NCBI GenBank assembly: GCA_963974485.1
Contig: CAXBBS010000002.1
Location: 186,001-250,000 of the forward strand
From: JAALKW01 sp963974485
GTDB taxonomy: Bacteria > Pseudomonadota > Gammaproteobacteria > Legionellales > Legionellaceae
DNA: 64,000 nt
Reading direction: 5' to 3'
Both the position numbers and the translations under genes were made by a program. Positions 17,544 through 26,699 of the stretch are shown in pieces (positions within the stretch are counted from its first letter, which is position 1; each line of letters opens with the position of its first letter). The notes under the pieces were generated by a model. It was given only the letters and a program-made list of their open reading frames with translations. It did no database searches and was not told the origin of the DNA.

Positions 17544-18818
17544 ATGGTGTTCGTTGCCTCAGGCCTTAATTATAAAACAGCACCCCTTGCGCTACGCGAG
17601 AAAATGGCGCTTCTGTCTACACCAGATAATGGCCCGTTGGACCGTTTACTTCACCTGCCATTTGTACATGAAGCCGTGATTCTATCAACGTGCAATCGTA
17701 CGGAAATATATTGTAAAACCGATAATCCTGCACTTTTAATTCCTTGGCTTGCCGAAGAAATCAACCTGCCTATTGCGTCACTCATGCCACATATGTACCA
17801 ACATCAAGGCTATGAGGCATTGCAGCACCTACTTCGTGTAGCGAGCGGGCTTGATTCCATGATGCTTGGGGAGCCTCAAATTCTAGGGCAACTCAAACAA
17901 GCGTTCCGTCAAGCTGATGATAAACAACATATTAAATCTCAACTCCACCAAATTTTTCCCTTTGTGTTTAATGCAAGTAAACGTATTCGTACAGAAAGTG
18001 GTATTGGTAGCAACCCTATTTCTATTGCTTCAGCTGCTGCACGCCTTATCGGTCAATGCTTTCCAAGCTATGAGCCGCTCGAAATATTTATTATTGGCTC
18101 AGGTGAAACAGCGGCTTTAGTCGCTAAATATTTATATCAATATGGCGTTCGAAAGTTTACCATTGCGAGCCGCACGCGAGAAAATGCTGATAAATTAGCA
18201 TTGAAATGGCATGCAGAATCACTCGCCATCAGTGACATTCCTGCGCAACTTCCTAAAGCCGATGTTGTGATTTCAGCCACAGCCTGCCCTCTGCCTTTTA
18301 TTGATAAACCCATGGTCGAACAAGCACTTAAAGCTACCCCTGAGAAAACCATGTTTTTTTTAGATTTAGCCGTCCCGCGTGATATAACGCCCGACGTAGC
18401 TGACCTAAATAACGTCCATTTATATAATATTGATGATTTACACATAACCATTGAAAACGGACTTAACGAAAGGCGATCGGCTGCACTACGTGCAGAAGCG
18501 CTGATTGAGCCCGAATTAGAGCATTACCTGCGGTCACATCGCACGCGTCGCGCCCAAAATGTGATTTGTGACTATCGCAACAAAATGAAACAATTAGCTG
18601 AGCTAGAATTACAGCGCGCAAGTCAAAAAATAACAACAGGTCAATGTGAGCACGCCGTACTGCGTGAATTTTCTGAACGCCTGACCAATAAGTTAACCCA
18701 TGAAACAACCGTAGGTTTACGTCAAGCCGCTGCAGATGATCATCCTGAATTGCTTGCACTTGCTTCCTATCTTTTAAACACCACAACCTCAACGTTGGAA
18801 TATGAAAAAAACACTTAA
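17544..18818 (+). CDS. hemA: Glutamyl-tRNA reductase
   Basis: Reduces glutamyl-tRNA(Glu) to glutamate-1-semialdehyde, the first step of C5 haem synthesis. The catalytic Cys is in ILSTCNRTEIY. The MLGEPQILGQ segment and the NADPH-binding IIGSGETAAL follow, with a C-terminal dimerisation helix region. 424 aa, normal. The GSGETA loop has Ser where GAGxTG is common. It overlaps prfA by 17 bases. Haem output fits the cytochrome c maturation operon further along the window. Confidence 0.94.
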   Translation: MVFVASGLNYKTAPLALREKMALLSTPDNGPLDRLLHLPFVHEAVILSTCNRTEIYCKTDNPALLIPWLAEEINLPIASLMPHMYQHQGYEALQHLLRVASGLDSMMLGEPQILGQLKQAFRQADDKQHIKSQLHQIFPFVFNASKRIRTESGIGSNPISIASAAARLIGQCFPSYEPLEIFIIGSGETAALVAKYLYQYGVRKFTIASRTRENADKLALKWHAESLAISDIPAQLPKADVVISATACPLPFIDKPMVEQALKATPEKTMFFLDLAVPRDITPDVADLNNVHLYNIDDLHITIENGLNERRSAALRAEALIEPELEHYLRSHRTRRAQNVICDYRNKMKQLAELELQRASQKITTGQCEHAVLREFSERLTNKLTHETTVGLRQAAADDHPELLALASYLLNTTTSTLEYEKNT

Positions 18819-19890
18819 ATTAAAGCTTGAGCAATTAGTTGAGCGATTTGAAGAGGTCAGCCACTTATTATCCGAGCCTTCAGTTATTTCAAATAACGAA
18901 CAATTTAAAGCGCTTTCAAAAGAATATGCACAACTTGAGCCCGTTGCGCAAGCGTTCGCAGCATGCTCGGAAGCCGAGGAAGAGCTTCGCTCGCTACAAG
19001 AAATTATGGATTCTGATGACGCAGATATGGCATCGATGGCTGCAGAAGAGCTCCCATCCATAAAAACTCAGATTGAAGTACTTCAAGAAACACTTCAGAT
19101 GCACCTTATTCCAAAAGATCCCCACGATGAAGGCAATGTGTATCTTGAAGTACGCGCGGGTACCGGCGGCGACGAGGCGGCACTGTTTGCCGGTGATTTA
19201 TTCAAAATGTACTCACGATTTGCTGAGAACGAAGGCTGGCAATTGGAAATAATTAGCACGAACCACAGTGAGCAAGGTGGCTTCAAAGAAATTATTGCCC
19301 GTATTATCGGAAAAAACGTTTATTCTAAACTTAAATTTGAATCAGGCGCACATCGCGTACAACGCGTACCGGAAACCGAATCTCAAGGACGGGTCCATAC
19401 ATCCGCATGTACGGTAGCCATTATGCCTGAAGTAGATGAAATTCATGAGATTGAAATTAAATCAGACGATCTTCGTATTGATACCTATCGCGCATCAGGA
19501 GCAGGTGGTCAACATATTAACAAAACCGACTCAGCTGTTCGTATCACCCACCTTCCGACAGGCACCGTAGTGGAATGCCAAGATGAGCGCTCTCAGCACA
19601 AAAATAAAGCGCGTGCCATGAACTTACTTAAGACCCGAATTCTTAACGCCCAACAACAAAAACAACGCGACGAGCAAGCAGAAACACGTCGTTCCCTCGT
19701 GGGAAGTGGCGATCGTTCGGAACGCATTCGAACCTATAACTTCCCTCAAGGTCGTTTGACCGATCACCGTATTAATCTTACGTTGTACCAACTTCTTGAT
19801 GTCATGGCTGGCCAGCTTTCCCTGGTCATTGAACCATTAAAGCGCGAACATCAAGCCGATCAGCTTGCGCATTTAGGTCAGCATGATTGA
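18802..19890 (+). CDS. prfA: Peptide chain release factor 1
   Basis: Recognises UAA and UAG stop codons and triggers peptidyl-tRNA hydrolysis. The GGQ motif is in GAGGQHINKTDSAVR. Family segments VRAGTGGDEAALFA and SGAHRVQRVPETE are intact. 362 aa, normal. It lies between hemA and prmC with overlaps on both sides (17 and 8 bases), the conserved gammaproteobacterial order; prmC methylates the GGQ glutamine. Confidence 0.96.
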   Translation: MKKTLKLKLEQLVERFEEVSHLLSEPSVISNNEQFKALSKEYAQLEPVAQAFAACSEAEEELRSLQEIMDSDDADMASMAAEELPSIKTQIEVLQETLQMHLIPKDPHDEGNVYLEVRAGTGGDEAALFAGDLFKMYSRFAENEGWQLEIISTNHSEQGGFKEIIARIIGKNVYSKLKFESGAHRVQRVPETESQGRVHTSACTVAIMPEVDEIHEIEIKSDDLRIDTYRASGAGGQHINKTDSAVRITHLPTGTVVECQDERSQHKNKARAMNLLKTRILNAQQQKQRDEQAETRRSLVGSGDRSERIRTYNFPQGRLTDHRINLTLYQLLDVMAGQLSLVIEPLKREHQADQLAHLGQHD

Positions 19891-20722
19891 TATTAAATCG
19901 GCACTTCGAAATGCTTCTTTGCGTCTAGCTAAGTCGAGTCCAACATCTCAACTCGACGCGGAAATTTTACTACTTCATATTATTCAAAAAAATAGAGCAT
20001 TTTTATATGCTCATAGCGAACAAGTACTTGAAACTCATATTATACAAGCTTTTGAACATCTTGTTTTAAAGCGTCTCGAAGGCATTCCTATTGCTTATTT
20101 AACCAACGAACGTGAATTTTGGTCCTTACCGCTATATGTTACATCAGATACACTAATACCTAGACCCGAAACAGAATTATTAGTTGAGCTTGTCTTAACT
20201 TATTTAGGCGAACGCCCAGCGTGTTCTGTACTTGAACTCGGCACAGGCACAGGTGCGATATCCGTTGCATTGGCGACTGAAAAACCTGACTGGAATATTC
20301 TAGCAGCAGATTTAAGTAAGCAAGCACTGCTTGTCGCACAAGAAAATATCAAACGACATCAAGTTAAAAATATTAGATTACTTGAGTCTCATTGGTTTCA
20401 AGCTATCCCAAAACAAAATTTTGATTTAATTATTTCAAATCCTCCTTATTTGGCTGAACAAGATCCGCATCAGCATGAAGGTGACTTACGTTTTGAGCCA
20501 AAACAAGCACTTATAAGTGGTGAAGAGGGTCTCGAGGACTTAAAACATATTATTAAACAAAGTCGTCAATACTTAATATCAGGTGGTTTACTGTTGGTTG
20601 AGCACGGATACAACCAAGGACAAGCCGTTACCGATATTTTCTTACGTGAAAACTATCACAGGATTAAATGCTTGCAAGATACTGCTGGCCACGATCGCGT
20701 GAGCATCGGATGGTGTCAATAA
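19883..20722 (+). CDS. prmC: Release factor glutamine methyltransferase
   Basis: SAM-dependent N5-methylation of the Gln in the GGQ motif of RF1 and RF2. An N-terminal helical domain leads to the SAM-binding motif LELGTGTGAIS and the catalytic NPPY (SNPPYLAE). The substrate-binding segment IPRPETELLVE is intact. 279 aa. Overlaps prfA by 8 bases. Confidence 0.95.
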   Translation: MIDIKSALRNASLRLAKSSPTSQLDAEILLLHIIQKNRAFLYAHSEQVLETHIIQAFEHLVLKRLEGIPIAYLTNEREFWSLPLYVTSDTLIPRPETELLVELVLTYLGERPACSVLELGTGTGAISVALATEKPDWNILAADLSKQALLVAQENIKRHQVKNIRLLESHWFQAIPKQNFDLIISNPPYLAEQDPHQHEGDLRFEPKQALISGEEGLEDLKHIIKQSRQYLISGGLLLVEHGYNQGQAVTDIFLRENYHRIKCLQDTAGHDRVSIGWCQ

Positions 20723-20751
20723 ATAACCATTTGTTACAAATAAAGCAACAA

Positions 20752-20775
20752 CATCTTCTTTTTAAAAAGAAGATG
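20752..20775. repeat. Perfect 24-base palindrome between prmC and rpoD
   Basis: The half-site CATCTTCTTTTT is followed directly by its exact reverse complement. As RNA it could fold with a small A/U loop, but no T-run follows, so it is not a standard terminator. It may be a terminator variant or a protein-binding site in front of rpoD. Confidence 0.45.
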
Positions 20776-20809
20776 CTCTGATTGCCTAGCATCTTTGGCC
20801 AAGCCGGTT

Positions 20810-20815
20810 TATAAT
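20810..20815 (+). promoter_or_regulatory. -10 element upstream of rpoD
   Basis: A perfect TATAAT, 47 bases before the rpoD ATG. No good -35 at the standard distance; a TTGCCT at 20782-20787 is 22 bases away, too far for an optimal promoter. Confidence 0.3.
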
Positions 20816-20862
20816 TGAAGCTATTTTAACCGCGTGCAAACGCATTTTAAGACTGAAATTAT

Positions 20863-22740
20863 ATGTCCGTAAATGATCAAGAACAGCAACGCTCCCAGAT
20901 TGCCAAAGTTATTAGCCTCGGCAAAGAACAGGCCTATTTAACCTACCTTCAAATTAATGATTTGATGCCTAGTATTGTCGATACAGAGCACTTTGATGTC
21001 ATTATCAATATGCTTGAAGGCATGAATATCAAGGTATTCGAAAGACCCCCAAGCTCTGATGAACTTCTTTTGCTTGGGAATACAGAAGAAGCACCTGAAG
21101 ATGTCGAAGAGGCTGCGGCAGTTCTTGCATCGGTCGCCAAAGAAACGGGACGAACCAGCGATCCAGTACGTATGTACATGCGTGAAATGGGTACGGTTGA
21201 ACTGCTAACGCGTGAAGGTGAAATTCGCATTGCTAAGCGAATTGAAGAAGGTATTCTCCAAGTTCTTAAAACGATTTCTAAATATCCTGAAATCGTTGAA
21301 ATGCTTCTTCATAATTATGCCCTTTTTGAAGATGAAGAGATGCGTTTACATGATATCATCAGTGGATTTTCTGATGGTGAAGAAGAAGCAGCTCCCTCTT
21401 CCATTGGCTCCATGCTTGATGACAATCAAGACGACTCATCCGATGACAATGATAATGACAATGACAATGACGACGATGATGATGATGCTGGCGGTGAAGG
21501 CGAAGTAGATACAGGTCCCAATCCCGAGCAAGCCAAAATCTATTTTGATGAACTGCGTGAGCGTTTCACTGATGCAGCTGCGTCGCTTAAGAAGCTAGGT
21601 CGAACAGCACCGCAAACGATGGCTCACATCGATTTGATGTCCGAATCTTTTTTAAAATTAAAATTAACGGCAAAACAAGTTGACAAATTAACCCGTCATT
21701 TTCGCCAATTACGTAATGAAGTTCGCGAACTTGAACGTCATATTATGCGTCTTTGCCTTGAAAAAGGACGCATTCCAAGAAAACTATTCATCGAAACGTT
21801 TCCAGGAAAAGAAACCGATACAAGCTGGCTTGATAATCTTATCGGTAAACATTCTGGGGCATTAGATCTTGATCGTGTTCGCATTGTTGAAGCTGAAATC
21901 AAGCAACAACAAATTAAACTGCTTAGACTTGAAAAATCATGCGGTTTAACCATCACCGAAACCAAAGACGTTAATAGAAAAATGTCGCTTGGTGAAGCTA
22001 AAGCACGCCGAGCAAAAAAAGAAATGGTTGAAGCCAACTTAAGGCTTGTAATTTCAATTGCAAAAAAATATACCAATCGCGGCCTTCAGTTTCTAGATCT
22101 GATTCAAGAAGGAAACATCGGCTTAATGAAAGCCGTGGATAAATTTGAATACCGTCGCGGGTATAAATTTTCAACCTATGCAACCTGGTGGATTCGCCAA
22201 GCCATTACTCGCTCTATCGCCGACCAAGCACGAACGATTCGTATTCCGGTCCATATGATTGAAACGATTAATAAACTTAATCGAATTTCACGGCAAATTT
22301 TGCAAGAAACCGGACGAGAAGCAACACCTGAAGAGCTTGCTGAAAAAATGGAGCTAAGCGAAGATAAAATTCGTAAAGTTCTTAAAATAGCAAAAGAACC
22401 TATCTCCATGGAAACCCCTGTTGGTGATGACGACGAATCACGCTTAGGTGACTTTATTCATGATGATAATTTATCTTCGCCTATCGACTCAGCAACCAAC
22501 GAAGGACTGCGAGAAGCGACGCTTGAGATTCTTGAAACATTGACACCACGTGAAGCGAAAGTTTTACGTATGCGTTTCGGCATTGAGATGAATACTGACC
22601 ATACGCTTGAAGAAGTAGGTAAGCAATTTGATGTAACGCGTGAGCGAATTCGACAAATTGAAGCCAAAGCTCTTCGAAAGCTACGTCATCCATCACGATC
22701 TGAAAAATTACGTAGCTTTATCGACACAGAAGAAGCGTAA
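20863..22740 (+). CDS. rpoD: RNA polymerase primary sigma factor (sigma-70)
   Basis: Housekeeping sigma factor. Region 1.1 occupies the first ~80 residues; region 1.2 starts near DPVRMYMREMGTVELLT. A non-conserved region contains a long acidic run (about residues 187-210, mostly Asp and Asn) encoded by short GA(C/T)AAT-like repeats. Region 2 includes NLRLVISIAKKYTNRGLQ and FSTYATWWIRQAI for -10 recognition. Region 3 follows, and region 4 has a helix-turn-helix (LEEVGKQFDVTRERIRQIE) for -35 recognition. 625 aa, normal. Its position after prmC rather than after dnaG is unusual. Confidence 0.96.
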   Translation: MSVNDQEQQRSQIAKVISLGKEQAYLTYLQINDLMPSIVDTEHFDVIINMLEGMNIKVFERPPSSDELLLLGNTEEAPEDVEEAAAVLASVAKETGRTSDPVRMYMREMGTVELLTREGEIRIAKRIEEGILQVLKTISKYPEIVEMLLHNYALFEDEEMRLHDIISGFSDGEEEAAPSSIGSMLDDNQDDSSDDNDNDNDNDDDDDDAGGEGEVDTGPNPEQAKIYFDELRERFTDAAASLKKLGRTAPQTMAHIDLMSESFLKLKLTAKQVDKLTRHFRQLRNEVRELERHIMRLCLEKGRIPRKLFIETFPGKETDTSWLDNLIGKHSGALDLDRVRIVEAEIKQQQIKLLRLEKSCGLTITETKDVNRKMSLGEAKARRAKKEMVEANLRLVISIAKKYTNRGLQFLDLIQEGNIGLMKAVDKFEYRRGYKFSTYATWWIRQAITRSIADQARTIRIPVHMIETINKLNRISRQILQETGREATPEELAEKMELSEDKIRKVLKIAKEPISMETPVGDDDESRLGDFIHDDNLSSPIDSATNEGLREATLEILETLTPREAKVLRMRFGIEMNTDHTLEEVGKQFDVTRERIRQIEAKALRKLRHPSRSEKLRSFIDTEEA

Positions 22741-22748
22741 ATTTTATA

Positions 22749-22798
22749 TTTCTCCTTTCTTGCTAAAATAGTCTAAGATCATGGCAAGAAGGGAGAAA
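22749..22798. terminator. Hairpin downstream of rpoD
   Basis: TTTCTCCTTTCTTGC (22749-22763) pairs with GCAAGAAGGGAGAAA (22784-22798), 15 positions with one G:U-type mismatch and a 20-base loop. It starts 8 bases after the rpoD stop. No U-tract follows, so the terminator reading is likely from position but not certain. Confidence 0.5.
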
Positions 22799-22988
22799 GA
22801 ATACACAAACACAGCTTGTATTGCTTACCTATCGAACACATCAATCGCATCCCCATGATTAATCCGATAACCTTCAAATACCTTAAAAATGACATGACTT
22901 GATTATATAAAACACAAAAAAATAACTAGACATCGATTTATTCCTTGTGGTATTTTGTTCGCACCATTGACTTTTAGGTGTTTACTTC

Positions 22989-23420
22989 ATGAAAAAAACG
23001 TTAAGAACTACATTGCTTTGCTTAACTACATTATTCATTGCTCCAACAACGGCCTTTGCGGATGTTAGTCAATATGGTCCTTATGACTATATTTTACCTA
23101 GTAACGAGCCTCAGTTATTTACCAACATTTCCCTTTGGCTGATTAATGCCGAATGCACAATTTTAAGTGATGTAGAAGACAACCTGATTACGGTTAAAGC
23201 ATTATACAAAAAAGGCTCCGTCAACGATGTTCAGTTAAAGCGCGGCGATAGTATGGTAATTAGCGTCGATTCAGGGGAAGTGCTTCACCTCCAAGCAGAA
23301 CCTAGTGCTCGTGTTGAACTCACGAACGAAGGCAGCGAAGAAGTAACTGCACGCTGCTATGTTAGCTTTCCCCCTAAAAAATCAAATCATGTGTTCTCTG
23401 TACCTATGTTAGAAGACTAA
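22989..23420 (+). CDS. Small secreted protein of unknown function
   Basis: Not recognised. 143 aa with a clear Sec signal peptide (MKKTLRTTLLCLTTLFIAPT, cleavage after TAFA, about residue 24). The mature ~119-residue domain looks all-beta and has two cysteines (in NAECTIL and ARCYVSF) that could form one disulfide. It ends by overlapping the convergent prfC gene by 4 bases. Probably periplasmic or released; it resembles short exported proteins of Legionellales only in general form. Confidence 0.7.
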   Translation: MKKTLRTTLLCLTTLFIAPTTAFADVSQYGPYDYILPSNEPQLFTNISLWLINAECTILSDVEDNLITVKALYKKGSVNDVQLKRGDSMVISVDSGEVLHLQAEPSARVELTNEGSEEVTARCYVSFPPKKSNHVFSVPMLED

Positions 23421-25000
23421 TGCTCTCGCGTTGCGACAAAACGAATTTTCGGGTAACGCTCTTCGGCGAGGGTTAAATTTACTCTCGTCGGCGCGAGGTA
23501 CATAAGTGCCTCGCCACCATCCAAGGCTAAATAATCTTCAGCTTTACGTTTAAACTCAGCTAAAGCTTTATCATCATCTGAATAAACCCACCGCGCACAG
23601 GAAATACTTACCGCTTCGTATACGCAATGCACTTTGTACTCATGCAAAAGTCGATGAGCAACCACATCAAACTGCAATACCCCCACAGCACCTAAAATTA
23701 AATCGCTTCGACCGATCGGGCGAAAAATTTGTGTAGCACCTTCTTCTGATAACTCAATTAAACCTTTGAGAAGCGCTTTACTCTTGAGTGGATCTTTTAA
23801 GCGTACAGCACGGAATAATTCAGGTGCAAAATTAGGAATGCCTGTAAACTTTAAGCTTTCACCTTCGGTAAATGTATCACCAATACGAATAGTTCCATGA
23901 TTATGTAAACCAATAATATCACCTGAAAAAGCCTCAGCGGCATGTACGCGATCACTGGCCATAAACGTTAAAGCATTACTCAACATTAAATCTTTACCTA
24001 GCCGTAAATGCTTAACCTTCATACCTTTTCTAAACTGACCTGAGCATACACGCATAAAAGCAATGCGATCCCGATGTTTAGGATCCATGTTCGCCTGAAT
24101 TTTAAAAACAAACCCTGTAAGTTTTGTCTCGTCAGGTTGAACCATCCGTTCTTTTGCTTCTCGTGCTTGAGGCGCGGGGGCAAAAGCTACAAAATCATCC
24201 AATAACTCTTTAATACCAAAATTATTAATCGCTGAACCAAAATACACCGGCGTCAACATTCCTGATAAGTAATCATCCATATTAAATGCGTGTGACGCGC
24301 CCTTCACGAGCTCAATTTCATCACGCAGTTCCAAGGCATGTGCTGCACCTAACAATGCTTCTAAATCTGGATTATCAAGGCCTTGTATCACCACGGCATC
24401 TTGCCGCTCTTTATTTTTTCCAGCTTGATATAAATAAACCCGATCTTGATATAGATGATAGATACCTTTAAAACGTTTTCCCATACCCACAGGCCACGTA
24501 ATAGGAGCGCACTGAATCCCTAATATAGTTTCAATTTCATCCAGCAAATCGATAGGTTCACGCCCTTCTCTATCTAATTTATTAATAAACGTCATGATAG
24601 GCGTGTCACGTAGTCGACAAACCTCCATAAGCTTCACCGTACGCTGCTCAACACCTTTAGCGACATCAATCACCATAAGAGCCGAATCAACGGCGGTGAG
24701 TGTTCTATACGTATCTTCAGAGAAGTCTTCATGCCCTGGTGTGTCAAGTAAATTCATGACATGCTCTAAATGCACAAACTGCATCACCGAGGTCGTAACA
24801 GAAATGCCACGCTCTTTTTCCATAGCCATCCAATCTGACGTTGCATGGCGTGATGCTTTTCGCCCTTTAACCGTGCCAGCTAACTGAATAGCACCACCAA
24901 AAAGCAAAAGCTTTTCTGTTAACGTCGTTTTACCTGCATCAGGATGAGAAATAATAGCAAAGGTACGACGTTTATTAAAATCACTGTAAAAATCTGACAT
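23417..25000 (-). CDS. prfC: Peptide chain release factor 3
   Basis: GTPase that recycles RF1 and RF2 from the ribosome. The start MSDFYSDFNKRRTFAII at 25000 has a GGGTGG-type ribosome-binding site; a longer frame to 25057 would add a non-conserved leader. P-loop SHPDAGKTTL, switch G3 DTPGHEDF and G4 NKLD are intact, followed by the EF-Tu-like domain II and the RF3 C-terminal domain. 527 aa, normal. Confidence 0.95.
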   Translation of the reverse strand: MSDFYSDFNKRRTFAIISHPDAGKTTLTEKLLLFGGAIQLAGTVKGRKASRHATSDWMAMEKERGISVTTSVMQFVHLEHVMNLLDTPGHEDFSEDTYRTLTAVDSALMVIDVAKGVEQRTVKLMEVCRLRDTPIMTFINKLDREGREPIDLLDEIETILGIQCAPITWPVGMGKRFKGIYHLYQDRVYLYQAGKNKERQDAVVIQGLDNPDLEALLGAAHALELRDEIELVKGASHAFNMDDYLSGMLTPVYFGSAINNFGIKELLDDFVAFAPAPQAREAKERMVQPDETKLTGFVFKIQANMDPKHRDRIAFMRVCSGQFRKGMKVKHLRLGKDLMLSNALTFMASDRVHAAEAFSGDIIGLHNHGTIRIGDTFTEGESLKFTGIPNFAPELFRAVRLKDPLKSKALLKGLIELSEEGATQIFRPIGRSDLILGAVGVLQFDVVAHRLLHEYKVHCVYEAVSISCARWVYSDDDKALAEFKRKAEDYLALDGGEALMYLAPTRVNLTLAEERYPKIRFVATREH

Positions 25001-25082
25001 GTACCACCCAAAAATCAATATAAACCTAATAAAAACATTTCCGCATTTTAAGCACATAACCCTAAAAAAACAATGTTTTTAA

Positions 25083-25111
25083 TGGACAGTGATGCCTCTT
25101 TATGATACAAT
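25083..25111 (+). promoter_or_regulatory. Strong sigma-70 type promoter
   Basis: TGGACA (25083-25088) and TACAAT (25106-25111) with the optimal 17-base spacer, each one mismatch from consensus. It faces the acidic-tailed gene at 25166 and would give a leader of about 48 bases. Confidence 0.55.
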
Positions 25112-25165
25112 CATGCGTCATTGTGATATAAAATAAAACCTTTTTTTATCAGGTTGTACTTATCT

Positions 25166-25654
25166 ATGTTAAGAATTCCTAGAGATACTCAAGAACAGCT
25201 CGTTGCTCTTGCCAAACAACAATGCCAAAGCTATTTAGAGCTTCATCAAAAACTTAGAGCCTCATTCTCTGAGCTACCTAACGATGATTATTTAGTAGGA
25301 ACAGGTCTTGTTATCGAAGACGGTGCAGCTGAAGATCGCCTTGAGCAACACTATAAACTCGCCGCCGATCAAGTTCATAAATTTATTGAGCCTCTTTCGT
25401 CATTAAAAGCTCCGGAAAAGAATACACTTTACTCCTTCACAAAAAAATATATCTATGATTTCTGTGTGGATCCAAATCAAGAAAAAATTTCTCGATTTCA
25501 TATCCAGCTTCCCCTGGCCCTGGATACATTGCGGTCTCCTAAAGCAATAGCCCCATTAAAACACATCACATCCAGTAGTCTGTTTCAGCCAGAAAAAAAA
25601 CCAAAGCACGCGTGCAAAGAAGAAGAAGAAGAAAAACCGCAATATAATCCTTAA
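25166..25654 (+). CDS. Unknown protein with C-terminal glutamate block
   Basis: Not recognised. 162 aa from the ATG at 25166 (an in-frame TTG lies 12 bases upstream). The body is soluble and mainly helical, with Gln/Leu-rich segments near the start. The C-terminus is PKHACKEEEEEKPQYNP, a run of five glutamates 6 residues from the end. Glu-rich blocks in this position (E-blocks) are a known feature of Dot/Icm translocation signals in Legionella, so it is an effector candidate. It ends one base before the convergent ccmI stop. Confidence 0.6.
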   Translation: MLRIPRDTQEQLVALAKQQCQSYLELHQKLRASFSELPNDDYLVGTGLVIEDGAAEDRLEQHYKLAADQVHKFIEPLSSLKAPEKNTLYSFTKKYIYDFCVDPNQEKISRFHIQLPLALDTLRSPKAIAPLKHITSSSLFQPEKKPKHACKEEEEEKPQYNP

Positions 25655-26317
25655 TTACCTAATCCGCATGTGCGCTTTAGCAATCGCTTGACGAAGCTTG
25701 CCCGCCTCTTCAGATCCTTGTGGGGTAAGCTTCAACAACCGCTCCCAATACATCACTGCCAATTTACCCTCATGCCGTTTATACGCATCTAAAGCAAGCA
25801 TCGCAAGCGCATCAGGTTGCTCTGAATTATGTTTAATTATCCCCAATAATAATTCACGAGAAGCTTGATCAAACTCCTGACGATTAAGCTCCCACACGCT
25901 TTGCACATAATGCAACGTAAATTCTTCCTGATGAGGATCAAGCTCATGCGCTCGAGAAAACGCTTTATTTGCATGCAACCAATCGGCCTCAGCAACATAT
26001 ACCCGTCCCATTAAAAACCATGCTTTTGCATCGTTAGGCGCTTTTTTAAGGTGCAATTGAAAACGTTCAATAATCGCGGCTGTACTGCCAAGTGAATGCA
26101 CTAAGGCTTCGGCTTGCTTTTGCTTTGCTTCTGCTAGGTGAAACGCTCGCCATTCAAAAAAACCACCCCATGCACCGTAAGCCAACACAACGCCCAGAAC
26201 AACTGCTGGGACAAGCATGAATATCAATCGCTTGGATTGCCGAAGTGGTGCAAGTGCTACACCAAGCCCAACCAAACCTAACGCGGCCAGCACACCAGGC
26301 AACATCCACTCATGCAT
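25655..26317 (-). CDS. ccmI: Cytochrome c maturation TPR protein CcmI/CycH
   Basis: Presents apocytochrome c to the haem ligation machinery. Two N-terminal membrane segments (about residues 5-24 and 31-50) precede a periplasmic TPR region; repeats are visible near AKAWFLMGRVYVAEADWLHA and DALAMLALDAYKRHEGK. 220 aa. It overlaps ccmH by 8 bases and is the last gene of the ccm operon. Confidence 0.87.
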   Translation of the reverse strand: MHEWMLPGVLAALGLVGLGVALAPLRQSKRLIFMLVPAVVLGVVLAYGAWGGFFEWRAFHLAEAKQKQAEALVHSLGSTAAIIERFQLHLKKAPNDAKAWFLMGRVYVAEADWLHANKAFSRAHELDPHQEEFTLHYVQSVWELNRQEFDQASRELLLGIIKHNSEQPDALAMLALDAYKRHEGKLAVMYWERLLKLTPQGSEEAGKLRQAIAKAHMRIR

Positions 26318-26699
26318 GACGTGTTTTCCTCATAAATAAAAACAGCCCAACCATCAAAAATAAAGCGGGACCAAACCAAAGCATAGACGTGACAGCTTTA
26401 ACCGGTGGCTTAAATAAAATAAAATCACCGTATCGCATGGTTAAATATCTCATGATTTCATCATCACTTTCGCCAGCTTGGACATGTGCATACACTTCAT
26501 CGCGTAAATCTTTGGCAAGCCCTGCATTGGAGTCAGCTAAATCTTGATTTTGGCATACTAAACAACGTAAATCGCGTAATAAACCGCGAAATTGCGCATG
26601 CTTTTTTTGTGTTTCAAACGGATAGATTGCGTCAGCATATATAACATGTGAGAACACCATACAACTCATCAATAATCCGCTTAATAATATACGTCTCAT
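26310..26699 (-). CDS. ccmH: Cytochrome c-type biogenesis protein CcmH
   Basis: Periplasmic thiol oxidoreductase that keeps the apocytochrome CxxCH motif reduced. A signal peptide starts at the ATG at 26699 (MRRILLSGLL). The LRCLVCQNQ motif with the redox CxxC is intact, and a C-terminal membrane anchor ends FLFMRKTRHA. 129 aa, the short CcmH form, with the TPR part encoded separately by ccmI. Overlaps ccmG by 4 bases. Confidence 0.93.
   Translation of the reverse strand: MRRILLSGLLMSCMVFSHVIYADAIYPFETQKKHAQFRGLLRDLRCLVCQNQDLADSNAGLAKDLRDEVYAHVQAGESDDEIMRYLTMRYGDFILFKPPVKAVTSMLWFGPALFLMVGLFLFMRKTRHA

Noticed and set aside
18137..18792. Minus-strand frames of 104 and 109 codons opposite hemA
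   Set aside because: Both are opposite conserved hemA sequence, with no promoter or ribosome-binding site.
22741..22988. Possible small RNA downstream of rpoD
   Set aside because: There is a strong hairpin but no promoter-terminator pair defining a separate transcript; annotated only as a hairpin.
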